Shown here: positions 8,614-17,654 of the stretch, piece by piece | Position numbering within the stretch: the first letter of the stretch is position 1 | Layout: each line of letters begins with the position of its first letter | Assembly: GCF_002806975.1 (NCBI RefSeq) | Contig: NZ_NIHD01000004.1 | Location: 62,001 to 126,000, forward strand | Source of the DNA: Marinobacter aromaticivorans | GTDB taxonomy: Bacteria > Pseudomonadota > Gammaproteobacteria > Pseudomonadales > Oleiphilaceae | Length of the DNA: 64,000 bases | Reading direction: 5' to 3' | Notes under the pieces: generated by a model | Databases searched by the model: none | The model's input: the letters and a program-made list of their open reading frames with translations, nothing else | Told to the model about the DNA's origin: nothing | Made by a program: the position numbers and the translations under genes

Positions 8614-9891
8614 TTACCGGGTAAGTGCTGCCAGTTTCCGGCGAGCCTCCTCAGCGACATCACCGCTGGATTCCGCTGCCTTGCTGTAATAGGCAATAGC
8701 CTGCTCGCGGTTATTGGCCTTCACTGCAACATCGCCAAGCCGGAGGAAAGCAATGGATGTGGGCACCACCTCGTTCGCCCGGGTCAGGTTTTCCCGCGCC
8801 TTGTCCAGATTATTGAGCTTCAGTGCATTCAGGCCATTGTGCAGGCGGTACACAAACATCTCCGGGTAAATGGAAACTGCTTTGTCAAAATCGGCTGCGG
8901 CCTTCTCAGGCCTGTTCTGCTCCTGATAGATACGGCCACGCAGGGAATAGAACATGGCTTCGCGGGGCAAAAGGTTGATGGCCTCGTTGATCTTTTTCAG
9001 CGCCGCATCCATATTGCCTTCCGAAGCCAGCTTCATGGCCTGGTCATGGGCATCGTAGGCAGGCTGGACCTCGCGCAATGTGGCTGTTTTCTTCCTGTAA
9101 ACATCGGCCCCGCGATAGCCACCCGCTCCTATCTTTTTCACCAGCTCGCTGTTCTCGCGAACACGCTTGGCGGAGGGTGGGTGTGTGGCAAAAAGACCGT
9201 CGATAAACCCTGGCTCCTGACCCCTGGAAAGTTCAAGAAAGAGCTCCTGCAGCTCCACGGCGGCTTGCGGATCGTAGCCGGCTTCTTTCATATAGAGAAT
9301 GCCGTAATGATCCGATTCCAGCTCGTCGCCCTGGCCATATTGCGCCAGAGCGAGCTGCGCCCCCAGAGCGGCACCGCCCATAAGCAGGCCTGCCCATTCG
9401 TTGTCGGACAGGGCAAAACCAAGACCAGCCACGCCTGCACTGATCAGCATGCCCTGTTGCATGCGCTGAACACTGTGGCGGGCGGCAGCGTGAACGATTT
9501 CGTGGCCCAACACGGAAGCCAGTTGCGCTTCGTCATCCAGCTTGGTCAGCAACCCCCTGTTAATGGCAATCTTGCCGCCGGGCAAAGCCCAGGCATTGGG
9601 AACGCTGTTGTTCAGCACCACAAATTCGTAGGGCAGGTCAGGGCGGTCACTTACCCGCGCCAGCTTTTCGCCTACCTCTCTGACGTATAACGTAAGCTCC
9701 GGATCAATGTAAAATTGCCCGCCCTGGGTTTGCTGGGTGGGCGTATACTGCTCAGCACCCATGGCAAGTTCCTGGCCTTCGCCAATCAGCGAAAGTTGCT
9801 TCTCGCCGGTTACAGGGTTTACAGAACACCCTGTAAGCACCAGCATTAGCGCCAGAACTGGAAAACAGCGTTGCAAAACGGTGTTTTTCAC
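8614..9891 (-). CDS. M48 family zinc metalloprotease lipoprotein with TPR repeats
   Basis: 425-residue envelope protease resembling BepA (YfgC) and related M48 peptidases of outer-membrane quality control. A signal peptide ends in the lipobox LTGC (Cys22), so it is lipid-anchored. The zinc motif is HEIVHAAARH, about residue 130, with the downstream Glu in ELESDHYG. The C-terminal third (about 290-420) is TPR-like (PREAMFYSLRGRIYQEQNRPEKA and similar repeats). Start is a GTG behind AGGAG. Has its own terminator. Whether it acts on LptD or BAM substrates is unknown. Confidence 0.9.
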   Translation of the reverse strand: MKNTVLQRCFPVLALMLVLTGCSVNPVTGEKQLSLIGEGQELAMGAEQYTPTQQTQGGQFYIDPELTLYVREVGEKLARVSDRPDLPYEFVVLNNSVPNAWALPGGKIAINRGLLTKLDDEAQLASVLGHEIVHAAARHSVQRMQQGMLISAGVAGLGFALSDNEWAGLLMGGAALGAQLALAQYGQGDELESDHYGILYMKEAGYDPQAAVELQELFLELSRGQEPGFIDGLFATHPPSAKRVRENSELVKKIGAGGYRGADVYRKKTATLREVQPAYDAHDQAMKLASEGNMDAALKKINEAINLLPREAMFYSLRGRIYQEQNRPEKAAADFDKAVSIYPEMFVYRLHNGLNALKLNNLDKARENLTRANEVVPTSIAFLRLGDVAVKANNREQAIAYYSKAAESSGDVAEEARRKLAALTR

Positions 9892-9997
9892 TCTCGACTC
9901 CTGTAGTTGAATGCCCGGAGCCTATAATTACATGGCTTATGCCGGCTTTAAATACTTGAAAATGAAAACCAACACACGAACCACAGGTTTGTCCTGA

Positions 9998-10468
9998 ATG
10001 AACGATCAAATCCGACGAGACCGGGTTACCCGGTTTATCGAAACCCTCAATCAGGCCCGGGAGCTTGGCCTGTCTGTTACTGAGGCCACCGGGCATAGCC
10101 TGACCCTGTGCCTTCCGTACAGCGACCGCATCATCGGTAACCCCGCTACCGGCGTAATACACGGCGGCGCCATCACAACACTGATGGATACCACATCCGG
10201 CTCAGTGATGCTCTGTGCTCTGGACGTATTCGAACTATGCCCAACGCTGGATCTGCGAGTTGATTACATGCGCCCGGCCGAGCCGCATAAACCCGTCTAT
10301 GCCCGTGCAGAAGTCTACAAAATAACCCGAAACATCATATTCACCCGATGCGAAGCCTATCAGGAAGGCGGCGAAACCGTAGCCAACTGTGTGGGCACCT
10401 TCATGCGCATCGGCCCCCAGGCCCTGCCGACTGCTTACCGTGAACAAATCACCGGGGGCCCGGCATGA
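9998..10468 (+). CDS. PaaI-family hotdog thioesterase (first of pair)
   Basis: 156-residue hotdog-fold acyl-CoA thioesterase of the PaaI/YdiI group. The signature segment is NPATGVIHGGAITTLMDTTSG: a His-Gly-Gly followed by the long helix, with Asp as the likely general base. The segment TLDLRVDYMRPAEPHKPV follows. Its stop overlaps the ATG of a second, different hotdog gene by four bases (ATGA), suggesting a hetero-oligomeric enzyme or successive steps on related substrates (inference). Confidence 0.88.
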   Translation: MNDQIRRDRVTRFIETLNQARELGLSVTEATGHSLTLCLPYSDRIIGNPATGVIHGGAITTLMDTTSGSVMLCALDVFELCPTLDLRVDYMRPAEPHKPVYARAEVYKITRNIIFTRCEAYQEGGETVANCVGTFMRIGPQALPTAYREQITGGPA

Positions 10469-10899
10469 CCGACCCGGAAATCCTGCGCTACACCCGCGAA
10501 ACCGGAGACTTCTCCCGGTTGATCGCCAGCATCCCCTACGCAAACTTCATCGGATTGCAGTGCAACAAGTTTGGCGACGACCTCATCTTCCGCCTGCCGG
10601 CAAAAGAACAGAACCTCGGCAACCCTGTGTTGCCCGCCATACACGGCGGCGTAATCGGTGGTTTCATGGAGCTTTCTGCCGCGATCTACCTGATGCTGGC
10701 GCAAGAAACCATCCGCATGCCCCGTATCGTCAATTTCTCCCTGGATTACCTCCGAGCCGGCCTCGACCGCGAAACCTACGCCGAATGCCAGCTCACCCGC
10801 CAAGGTAACCGAGTGGCAAACGTAATAATCACCGCCTGGCAGAAATCCCGCTCCCAGCCGATTGCTACGGCACGAGCGCACTTCTTGCTGGAAGGCTGA
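10465..10899 (+). CDS. PaaI-family hotdog thioesterase (second of pair)
   Basis: 144-residue hotdog protein. The core segment is NPVLPAIHGGVIGGFMELSAAIYL, where the acidic residue after HGG is Glu rather than the Asp of its upstream partner. Then comes RIVNFSLDYLRAGLDRETYAECQLTRQGNRVANV. It overlaps the preceding gene by ATGA, so the pair forms one transcript. A modest hairpin follows the stop. The two proteins are clearly diverged paralogs, not a recent duplication. Confidence 0.87.
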   Translation: MTDPEILRYTRETGDFSRLIASIPYANFIGLQCNKFGDDLIFRLPAKEQNLGNPVLPAIHGGVIGGFMELSAAIYLMLAQETIRMPRIVNFSLDYLRAGLDRETYAECQLTRQGNRVANVIITAWQKSRSQPIATARAHFLLEG

Positions 10900-10914
10900 T
10901 TCAGTTGGCGTGTA

Positions 10915-10941
10915 GGGGCTTGAAATACCTCCGCAAGCCCC
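10915..10941 (+). terminator. Candidate terminator hairpin after the thioesterase pair
   Basis: GGGGCTTG (10915-10922) pairs with CAAGCCCC (10934-10941) across an 11-base loop, 16 bases after the stop. The following bases (CACTTT) give only a weak T-run, so termination may be partial. Confidence 0.45.
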
Positions 10942-10979
10942 CACTTTCCCAGCATGACTAATTCCGAAGTCGGATGACG

Positions 10980-11163
10980 CGGGAGCGAAGGGGCTTCCAA
11001 AACCGTGCGGAGCCATGGGTGAAGAGCGAAAGCGCTTCACGGGCTGGCCAGGGACGGCCAGCCCAGGACTTTCACTGCGACGCAGGAGCATTAAGCAGTG
11101 AAAGGCGGAGCCGAGCGTACACGGACGTATTCACAGCGTGTTTTGGAAGCCCCTTCGCTCCCG
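10980..11163. repeat. TIR-bounded, multi-hairpin 184-bp element upstream of htpG
   Basis: Ends are perfect 24-bp inverted repeats (10980-11003 and 11140-11163; outer end CGGGAGCGAAGGGGCTTCC). Inside lie three more hairpins in series: 11019-11040 (GTGAAG arm closed by a GAAA tetraloop), 11041-11064 (9-bp GGGCTGGCC stem) and 11069-11104 (10-bp CTTTCACTGC stem, 16-nt loop). The whole can fold as a closed stem with three arms. It fills the spacer between the thioesterase pair and htpG, ending 38 bases before the htpG start. It could be a MITE-like or REP-like repeat, or a structured leader RNA. No second copy is visible in this window. Confidence 0.8.
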
Positions 11164-11201
11164 TGTCCCCCCACATGTTCCATGCAGGAGAGACAAACAA
11201 A

Positions 11202-13094
11202 ATGACGGTTGAATCGCAAAAAGAGACCTTAGGATTTCAGACCGAAGTAAAGCAGTTACTTCACCTGATGATCCACTCCCTGTATTCAAACAAGGAAATC
11301 TTCCTCCGCGAACTGATTTCCAACGCCTCCGATGCCGCGGACAAGCTGCGCTTCGCCGCATTGAAAGACGACAGTCTCTACGAAGGCGACTCCGACCTAA
11401 AGATACGCCTCGATTTCGACAAGGACGCCAAAACCATCACCCTGACCGACAACGGCATCGGCATGAGCCGTGATGATGTTATCCAGAACCTGGGCACCAT
11501 TGCCCGCTCTGGCACCGCCGAATTCCTCAAACAGCTCTCCGGCGACGAAAAGAAAGACAGCAAGCTGATTGGCCAGTTTGGAGTGGGTTTCTATTCTGCC
11601 TTTATCGTGGCCGACAAAGTCGAGGTCTTTACCCGCCGTGCCGGTGCGCCAGCAGAAGAGGGTGTGCATTGGCAATCCACCGGTGATGGCGAATTTACCA
11701 TTGAGCAGGTTACCCGCGAAAAACGCGGCACCGAAATCGTTATCCACCTGAAGCCAGACGCCACAGAATTTGCCGACGGGTTCCGCCTGCGCAGCCTGGT
11801 GAAGAAGTACTCCGACCACATTTCCTTCCCGGTGATCATGAAATCCGAACCCACCGAAGAAGGTGAGGAGCCCAAAGACGAGACCGTTAACGATGCCACC
11901 GCCCTGTGGACACTGCCCCGTACCGAAATCAAGGACGAGGAATACAAAGAGTTCTACAAGCATGTTGCCCACGACTTTGAGGATCCGCTGACCTGGTCTC
12001 ACAACAAAGTGGAAGGCAAGCTGGATTACACCAGCCTGTTGTACATTCCGGCCCGCGCCCCCTTTGATCTGTACAACCGTGAAGCCCCCCGTGGCCTGAA
12101 GCTGTACGTGCAGCGTGTGTTCATCATGGACGACGCAGAACAGTTTCTGCCGCTGTACCTGCGCTTCACCAAGGGTGTGGTGGACTCCAACGACCTGTCC
12201 CTGAACGTGTCCCGCGAGATTCTGCAGAACGACGCTACGGTGGACAGCATCCGTACCGCGCTTACCAAGCGGGTACTGGACATGCTCTCGAAGCTGTCCA
12301 AGAAGGATGCAGACAGCTATCAGAAGTTCTGGAACGAATTCGGTACCGTTCTCAAGGAAGGTCCGGCAGAAGATTTCAGCAACCGCGAGAAAATCGCCGG
12401 CCTGCTGCGCTTTGCCTCCACACACACGGGTGAGAGCACGCAAAACGTGTCTCTGGACCAGTACATCGAGCGCATGAAAGACGGCCAGAGTAAGATCTAC
12501 TACATCACTGCTGATAACTTCATGGCCGCCAAGAGCAGCCCGCACCTTGAGGTCTTCCGCAAGAAAGGCATTGAGGTATTGATCCTCACCGACCGCATCG
12601 ACGAGTGGATGATGGGCTACCTCAACGAGTATGACGGCAAGCAGTTCCAGGACGTTGCCCGTGGCGATCTTGATCTTGGTGAAGTGGAAACCGAGGAAGA
12701 CAAGAAGCATAAGGAAGAAGCCGCCGAAGAGCACAAGGAGCTTCTGGAGCGCATTAAAACTGCTCTGGCTGACCGGGTTCAGGAAGTGCGGGTAACCAAT
12801 CGTCTTACGGATTCACCGGCGTGCCTGGTGGTGGGCGACTTCGATATGGGCGCCCAGATGAAGAAGATCATGGAAGCGGCGGGCCAGAAGGTTCCGGACA
12901 GCAAGCCGATCTTTGAAATCAACGTGGACCACCCACTGGTACAGCGCCTTGAAAGCGAGAAGGGCGAAGAGCGCTTCAACGAGCTGTCTGCGGTTCTTCT
13001 GGACCAGGCCACACTGGCCAGCGGCGAACAGCTGCAGGACCCGGGTGCCTACGTTACCCGCCTGAACCGTCTGTTGCTGGAACTGGCTAACTAA
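11202..13094 (+). CDS. htpG: Molecular chaperone HtpG (Hsp90)
   Basis: Bacterial Hsp90, 630 residues as usual. The N-terminal GHKL ATPase shows [18 protein letters not shown], the Mg-binding LTDNGIGM and the lid/GxGFYS region ([18 protein letters not shown]). The middle domain carries the family motif [20 protein letters not shown] and the catalytic-loop sequence LNVSREILQ. The C-terminal dimerisation domain ends the protein. Start at ATG 11202 follows a CAGGAGAG ribosome site; the longer open frame from 10974 crosses the hairpin element and is not protein-like. No sigma-32-type promoter was identified with confidence. Confidence 0.97.
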   Translation: MTVESQKETLGFQTEVKQLLHLMIHSLYSNKEIFLRELISNASDAADKLRFAALKDDSLYEGDSDLKIRLDFDKDAKTITLTDNGIGMSRDDVIQNLGTIARSGTAEFLKQLSGDEKKDSKLIGQFGVGFYSAFIVADKVEVFTRRAGAPAEEGVHWQSTGDGEFTIEQVTREKRGTEIVIHLKPDATEFADGFRLRSLVKKYSDHISFPVIMKSEPTEEGEEPKDETVNDATALWTLPRTEIKDEEYKEFYKHVAHDFEDPLTWSHNKVEGKLDYTSLLYIPARAPFDLYNREAPRGLKLYVQRVFIMDDAEQFLPLYLRFTKGVVDSNDLSLNVSREILQNDATVDSIRTALTKRVLDMLSKLSKKDADSYQKFWNEFGTVLKEGPAEDFSNREKIAGLLRFASTHTGESTQNVSLDQYIERMKDGQSKIYYITADNFMAAKSSPHLEVFRKKGIEVLILTDRIDEWMMGYLNEYDGKQFQDVARGDLDLGEVETEEDKKHKEEAAEEHKELLERIKTALADRVQEVRVTNRLTDSPACLVVGDFDMGAQMKKIMEAAGQKVPDSKPIFEINVDHPLVQRLESEKGEERFNELSAVLLDQATLASGEQLQDPGAYVTRLNRLLLELAN

Positions 13095-13098
13095 GCCT

Positions 13099-13317
13099 AT
13101 GCACCAGATTGTTGTGGATATCAGCATCAGCCCTGATGAGTGGATAAAACTCTACCAGGGCGTTGCGACCGATGTTCACACCAGGGCCCGGGACGGACGC
13201 TCAGTCCGTTTCCCGGCCCGTATTCTCTCACGCTTTTATCTCCGCGATGGCATTCGCGGTTCCTTCCGTATCGTGTTCAATGAGCAGGGCAAATTTGAGT
13301 TCATTGAGCGCATGTAA
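13099..13317 (+). CDS. DUF2835 family small protein
   Basis: 72-residue protein of the DUF2835 family found in gammaproteobacteria, recognised by ISPDEWIKLYQGVATDVHTRARDGRSVRFPARILSRF-type wording (an Arg-rich, basic mid-section) and the C-terminal GSFRIVFNEQGKFEFIERM pattern. Begins four bases after the htpG stop, so it is probably co-transcribed with the chaperone. Function unknown; the basic surface could suggest RNA or nucleic-acid contact (inference). Confidence 0.85.
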   Translation: MHQIVVDISISPDEWIKLYQGVATDVHTRARDGRSVRFPARILSRFYLRDGIRGSFRIVFNEQGKFEFIERM

Positions 13318-13543
13318 TGGCTGCCTCCTGTTGATAGTTAAAAGCTTTGGCGCTCTTTTCCGGAATTGATTATCCAGGCTGCGACTGAAGTGGTTCCATG
13401 TTGTTGGAGGCTTACACCGAAACAAGGGATTGAGGAAGAGTTGCTACGCACGAGTCTTGGCTCATTTATCCTCCACCTCTTTAGTATCTCCAGGTCTGGG
13501 TATAAGCTGCTTGATAGTGTTATGAACTTCAGAGGAATTGACC

Positions 13544-15058
13544 ATGACCGATGAAAAGCCGAACAAAAGCAAATGCCCGGTATCACACCTGACAACCGCC
13601 TTTGGTGCCCCGGTAGTCGACAATCAGAACTCGATGACCGCTGGCAAGCGTGGGCCCGTGTTGGTCCAGGATGTGTGGCTCAACGAAAAACTCGCCAATT
13701 TCGTGCGTGAGGTTATTCCCGAGCGTCGCATGCACGCCAAAGGCTCTGGTGCGTTCGGTACGTTTACCGTAACCAACGATATCACCCGCTACACACGTGC
13801 CAAAATTTTCAGTGAAGTAGGGAAAAAGACGGAAATGTTCGCCCGCTTCAGCACGGTGGCAGGGGAGCGGGGCGCGGCCGATGCCGAGCGTGACATTCGC
13901 GGCTTCGCGCTCAAGTTCTATACCGAAGAAGGCAACTGGGACATGGTGGGCAACAACACACCCGTGTTCTTCATGCGGGACGCCAAGAAGTTTCCGGACC
14001 TGAATAAAGCTGTAAAACGCGACCCGAAAACCAACATGCGTTCGCCCACGAACAACTGGGATTTCTGGACGCTTCTGCCAGAAGCTCTGCATCAGGTGAC
14101 CATAGTGATGTCGGATCGCGGCATCCCCAAGAGCTACCGACACATGCATGGCTTTGGCAGCCACACCTACAGCTTCTGGAACGAAGCAGGTGAGCGCTAT
14201 TGGGTGAAATTCCACTTCATAACCCAGCAGGGCATTGAGAACCTGACCGATGCCGAGGCTGCGGCAGTTGTTGCTGATGACCGTGAAAGCAATCAGCGGG
14301 ATCTTTTTGAAGCGATTGAGCGTGGTGACTTCCCACGCTGGAAAATGTATGTGCAAGTGATGCCCGAAGCCGACGCGGAAACCTACCACGTGCATCCGTT
14401 TGACCTGACCAAAGTCTGGCCTAAAGGGGACTACCCGCTCATCGAGGTCGGCGAGTTTGAGCTGAACCGGAATCCGGAAAACTATCATATGGATGTTGAG
14501 CAGGCAGCCTTCTCGCCATCGAATCTCGTTCCTGGTATAAGCGTGTCCCCGGACAAGATGCTGCAGACGCGGCTCATCAATTACCCCGATTCGCAACGGT
14601 ACCGTCTGGGGGTGAACTATCAGCAGGTACCGGTGAATGCTGCCAAATGTCCGGTTATGAGCAACCATCGCGATGGTCTTGGCCGGATGGACGGTAATTA
14701 CGGCAGTTTGCCGCATTACCAACCAAACAGCTTCGGTCAGTGGAAAGATCAGCCCGAATATGCAGAACCGCCGCTCAAGATTGACGGGGATGCGGCCATG
14801 TTCGATTTCCGCGAGGATGATGACGATTATTACAGCCAGCCGCGCAAACTTTTTCAACTGATGACGCCTGAGCAACAGCAGGTACTGTTTGAAAATACGG
14901 CGCGGAATATGGGGGACGCTCCGGACTTCATCAAACAGCGCCACATCGACAACTGCACCCGCTGCGACCGGGCTTATGGCGAAGGGGTTGCCAAGGCTCT
15001 GGGTATGTCGGCCAAGTCGCCGGATGAATTGTCTGCAGACCCTGAATTGGCAGAGTAA
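13544..15058 (+). CDS. Monofunctional heme catalase
   Basis: Small-subunit catalase (504 residues) converting hydrogen peroxide to water and oxygen in the cytosol. Visible features: the distal His region [14 protein letters not shown], the core [20 protein letters not shown] with [11 protein letters not shown] following, and the proximal heme Tyr segment [14 protein letters not shown]. The lone start ATG at 13544 is seven bases after AGAGGA. It has about 220 bases of private upstream sequence and its own terminator. Regulation by OxyR is plausible but no site was identified. Confidence 0.95.
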   Translation: MTDEKPNKSKCPVSHLTTAFGAPVVDNQNSMTAGKRGPVLVQDVWLNEKLANFVREVIPERRMHAKGSGAFGTFTVTNDITRYTRAKIFSEVGKKTEMFARFSTVAGERGAADAERDIRGFALKFYTEEGNWDMVGNNTPVFFMRDAKKFPDLNKAVKRDPKTNMRSPTNNWDFWTLLPEALHQVTIVMSDRGIPKSYRHMHGFGSHTYSFWNEAGERYWVKFHFITQQGIENLTDAEAAAVVADDRESNQRDLFEAIERGDFPRWKMYVQVMPEADAETYHVHPFDLTKVWPKGDYPLIEVGEFELNRNPENYHMDVEQAAFSPSNLVPGISVSPDKMLQTRLINYPDSQRYRLGVNYQQVPVNAAKCPVMSNHRDGLGRMDGNYGSLPHYQPNSFGQWKDQPEYAEPPLKIDGDAAMFDFREDDDDYYSQPRKLFQLMTPEQQQVLFENTARNMGDAPDFIKQRHIDNCTRCDRAYGEGVAKALGMSAKSPDELSADPELAE

Positions 15059-15108
15059 TATCGGCCAGCAATAAAAGCCCTCACAAGAAGTGAGGCAGTT
15101 TGTGAACT

Positions 15109-15142
15109 GCGCGGTTGCCTGTCGGGTTTCCGCGCATTTTTG
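15109..15142 (+). terminator. Rho-independent terminator of the catalase gene
   Basis: GCGCGG (15109-15114) pairs with CCGCGC (15130-15135) and is followed by ATTTTTGATTTT. A weaker CCTCAC/GTGAGG hairpin precedes it at 15079-15095. Confidence 0.7.
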
Positions 15143-15164
15143 ATTTTGAATTTGTGGAGACCCT

Positions 15165-16142
15165 ATGCGGATCATTCTTGCCCCTATGGAAGGGCTGGTT
15201 GACGCACCTATTCGCGAAACACTAACGAAAGTCGGCGGGATAGACCGGTGCGTCACGGAATTTATCCGTGTGACCCATGGCACGTTGCCGCCGCGGATTT
15301 TCTACAAGTATGCGCCGGAATTGCATAACCGTTCTCTCACGCGGGTGGGTACTCCAGTGGCCGTTCAGTTGCTGGGTTCAGATCCGGAACAGCTGGGCGT
15401 GCATGGGTTAAAAGCAGCGGAGTTGGGTGCCACTCAGGTGGATATCAACTTCGGTTGTCCTGCCAAAACCGTGAACAAGCACAAAGGTGGCTGTGTACTG
15501 ATGCGAGAGCCTGAGTTGATGCACGAAATCGTTGCCGCCGTGCGCAAGGCTGTCCCTGTTGGTGTGCCCGTAACTGCAAAGATGCGCCTGGGGTATGACG
15601 ATCGCTCCATGGGTGTGGCCTGCGCTCAGGCACTGGAAGCGGCCGGGGCGGAAGAAATCGTGATTCACGCACGCAGCAAGGTGGATGGCTACAAGCCACC
15701 GGCGTACTGGGAAGAAATTGCCAGGGCCCGGGAAGCGGTAAAGGCCAGAGTTATCGCCAATGGTGAGATCTGGACGGTAGCGGATTACTGGCGTTGCCGC
15801 GAAGTGTCCGGTTGTGAAGATGTGATGATTGGCCGTGGTCTGATCGCAAGGCCGGATCTGGCGCGCAAAATCAAAGCCAGCCAGCAGGGTGTTGAGGTTG
15901 AAGACATGACCTGGACAGAAGCGGTTGCTCTGGTTCGGGAATACGCCGGAGTGCTTCAGGGTTGGCTGGAAGACAAGTACGTAACCGGCCGCATCAAACA
16001 GTGGATGAATTTCCTGAGGCAGGGCTTTCCTGAGGCTGAGGCAATATGGCAGGACGCCCGAAAAATCCGGGAGGTAGCGCCAATGCTCGCCTGCCTGGAG
16101 CAGGATATGCCTTTATCAGGCAGCGCGGTTCAGGCCGCCTGA
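15165..16142 (+). CDS. dusC: tRNA-dihydrouridine(16) synthase DusC
   Basis: FMN-dependent enzyme that reduces uridine in the D-loop of tRNA. The TIM-barrel start RIILAPMEGLVDAPIRETLT is typical of DusC, and the catalytic Cys98 lies in INFGCPAKTVNKHKGG. The FMN phosphate region is IANGEIWTVADYWRCREVSGCEDVMIGRG. Length 325 residues. The wording is closer to E. coli DusC than to DusA or DusB. Monocistronic, with a start behind GGAGA. Confidence 0.93.
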   Translation: MRIILAPMEGLVDAPIRETLTKVGGIDRCVTEFIRVTHGTLPPRIFYKYAPELHNRSLTRVGTPVAVQLLGSDPEQLGVHGLKAAELGATQVDINFGCPAKTVNKHKGGCVLMREPELMHEIVAAVRKAVPVGVPVTAKMRLGYDDRSMGVACAQALEAAGAEEIVIHARSKVDGYKPPAYWEEIARAREAVKARVIANGEIWTVADYWRCREVSGCEDVMIGRGLIARPDLARKIKASQQGVEVEDMTWTEAVALVREYAGVLQGWLEDKYVTGRIKQWMNFLRQGFPEAEAIWQDARKIREVAPMLACLEQDMPLSGSAVQAA

Positions 16143-16264
16143 TCCTTTCGTTTTCTGATTACCTTCCATTTGATCTCCCTGATTGCGAACTACACTGGTA
16201 TGGGGTGCTCGTGTGCTCGTAATTATTGTGGTGCGTAAAAACAAAACCACGAAGTAGGAACTCA

Positions 16265-16458
16265 ATGATCTGATCGACCCGAAGGCCGTTATTGACTCCC
16301 ACGCCAATGAACGGGCTACATCACCCGGTGGAGCGTTGAAACAGGGCACGAAAACTGCCTTGTTCAGGGATCTGGTAAAAGTCCCCATGCATGTTCCCTT
16401 GAGCGGGCGCACCATCGCCTTCAACGGCGACGGTGGCTGTACAGTTGGCTGTAACTGA
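16265..16458 (+). pseudogene. Small frameshifted or non-ATG ORF with Gly/Cys-rich C-terminus
   Basis: A 62-codon frame (from CTG 16270 to TGA 16456-16458) reads LIDPKAVIDSHANERATS... and ends FNGDGGCTVGCN. It has no in-frame ATG at its front, but an ATG at 16265 sits seven bases after AGGA and would enter this frame if one base were restored in the second codon (ATGATCTG for, say, ATGAATCTG). So it looks like a small gene with a one-base deletion, or one using a CTG start. The family is not recognised. A short charged N-part and a two-Cys tail recall peptide-precursor design, but no modification enzyme is adjacent. This fills most of the 318-base gap between dusC and the aldolase gene; I see nothing else there. 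Confidence 0.35.
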
Positions 16459-16460
16459 TA

Positions 16461-17474
16461 TCAGCCTTCCATATCCGCTGAATACGCGCCCGAGGTGGCC
16501 GCGCCGTTGAGCCTGGCCCGCTTGAGCATGGCTTCCTGGACAGCCGGCCCGTTATCCAGTTTGCCGGCCCAGGCCTTCTGGGCCGGTTCCTGCAGGGCAC
16601 GACCGTAAGAAAAGCTCAGGTACCAGGGCTGCTGCCCAAGGCTGTTTATGGCGTTCAGGTTCAGGGTGGCTTCTTCAGGAGTCTGCCCGCCAGACAGAAA
16701 GTTGATGCCCGGAACAGCCGCCGGTACAACCCGGCGGAACACGCGCAAGGTGGCCTCTGCGACTTCCTCTGGAGAGGCCTTTGCACTCTCTTTGCCGGGC
16801 GTTACCATGCTGGGTTTCAGGATCATGGTTTCCAGCTGAACGCGGTGTCGGCGCAGGGCATTGAACACCTCTGAAATCACGGCTTCGTTCACTTCTGCAG
16901 AGCGCTCGATAGAGTGATTGCCATCAATCAGCACCTCTGGTTCCACAATCGGCACAATGCCGGCGGCCTGACAGAGTGCGGCGTAACGGGCCAGGATTTC
17001 TGCGTTGGCTTCCACCGCCTGGCGTGAGGGCAGGGTGTCGGATATGTGGTAAACGTCACGCCACTTGGCAAAACGGGCCCCCTGGTTTTTGTAGATTTCC
17101 AGCCGGTCGTCCAGGCCATCCAGGCCATAGGTTATTTCATCGCCCGGCGCATTGACCAATGGCTTCTTACCCTTGTCGACTTTAATGCCCGGCACAATAC
17201 CCTGGCTTTCCAGGAGCTTTGGAACTGGCACGTTGTCCAGGCTGTTCTGGCCAAGGGTTTCTTCAAACAGAATGACACCGCTGATAAATTCTCCAAGCCC
17301 CGGCGTTGACAGGATCAGGCTGCGGTACTCCCGGCGCTTGTCTTCTGTAGACTCAACACCCACTGCCTTGAAACGCTTGGCGATGGTAGGGTGACTTTCA
17401 TCGGCTGCAAGAATGCCTTTGCCAGGCTGGACAATTTCCTGAATGGTTGAAATCAGCTCATTTTGAATGCTCAT
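16461..17474 (-). CDS. Class I fructose-bisphosphate aldolase
   Basis: Schiff-base (class I) aldolase of eukaryotic type, 337 residues, splitting fructose 1,6-bisphosphate into the two triose phosphates. Visible: the N-terminal GKGILAADESHPTIAKRF, substrate loop Lys residues (PGIKVDKGKKPL), Glu in IVPIVEPEVL, and the Schiff-base lysine in MILKPSMVTPG. The phosphate site is INFLSGGQTPEEAT. Transcribed alone toward dusC. Class I aldolase of this type is common in marine gammaproteobacteria growing gluconeogenically (inference on role). Confidence 0.94.
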   Translation of the reverse strand: MSIQNELISTIQEIVQPGKGILAADESHPTIAKRFKAVGVESTEDKRREYRSLILSTPGLGEFISGVILFEETLGQNSLDNVPVPKLLESQGIVPGIKVDKGKKPLVNAPGDEITYGLDGLDDRLEIYKNQGARFAKWRDVYHISDTLPSRQAVEANAEILARYAALCQAAGIVPIVEPEVLIDGNHSIERSAEVNEAVISEVFNALRRHRVQLETMILKPSMVTPGKESAKASPEEVAEATLRVFRRVVPAAVPGINFLSGGQTPEEATLNLNAINSLGQQPWYLSFSYGRALQEPAQKAWAGKLDNGPAVQEAMLKRARLNGAATSGAYSADMEG

Positions 17475-17654
17475 ACCAGCTCCTTCAGAGGCGTGTGTCT
17501 TGGTGTGTTTCAGTTGGGTTATTATCCTATTGTAGTCGGTTGACAGGGTGCTGTTATCATGACGCTGCAGATAATTTGACCTGTGCTAAAGCAATTGGCG
17601 GAACACTAACATAGGCTCAAGGTAATCAAATTAACACAACATCAGGGACTGGGT

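Noticed and set aside
10974..11201. N-terminal extension of HtpG from an upstream in-frame start
   Set aside because: The extension is the translated hairpin element; a good ribosome site and family-typical start lie at 11202.
11397..12734. 445-codon open frame antisense to htpG
   Set aside because: Low-complexity hydrophobic composition, typical of antisense to Hsp90 codons; no motif.
13583..15283. 566-codon open frame antisense to the catalase gene
   Set aside because: Long shadow frame from GC-rich codon usage; no domain wording, while the catalase frame has all family motifs.
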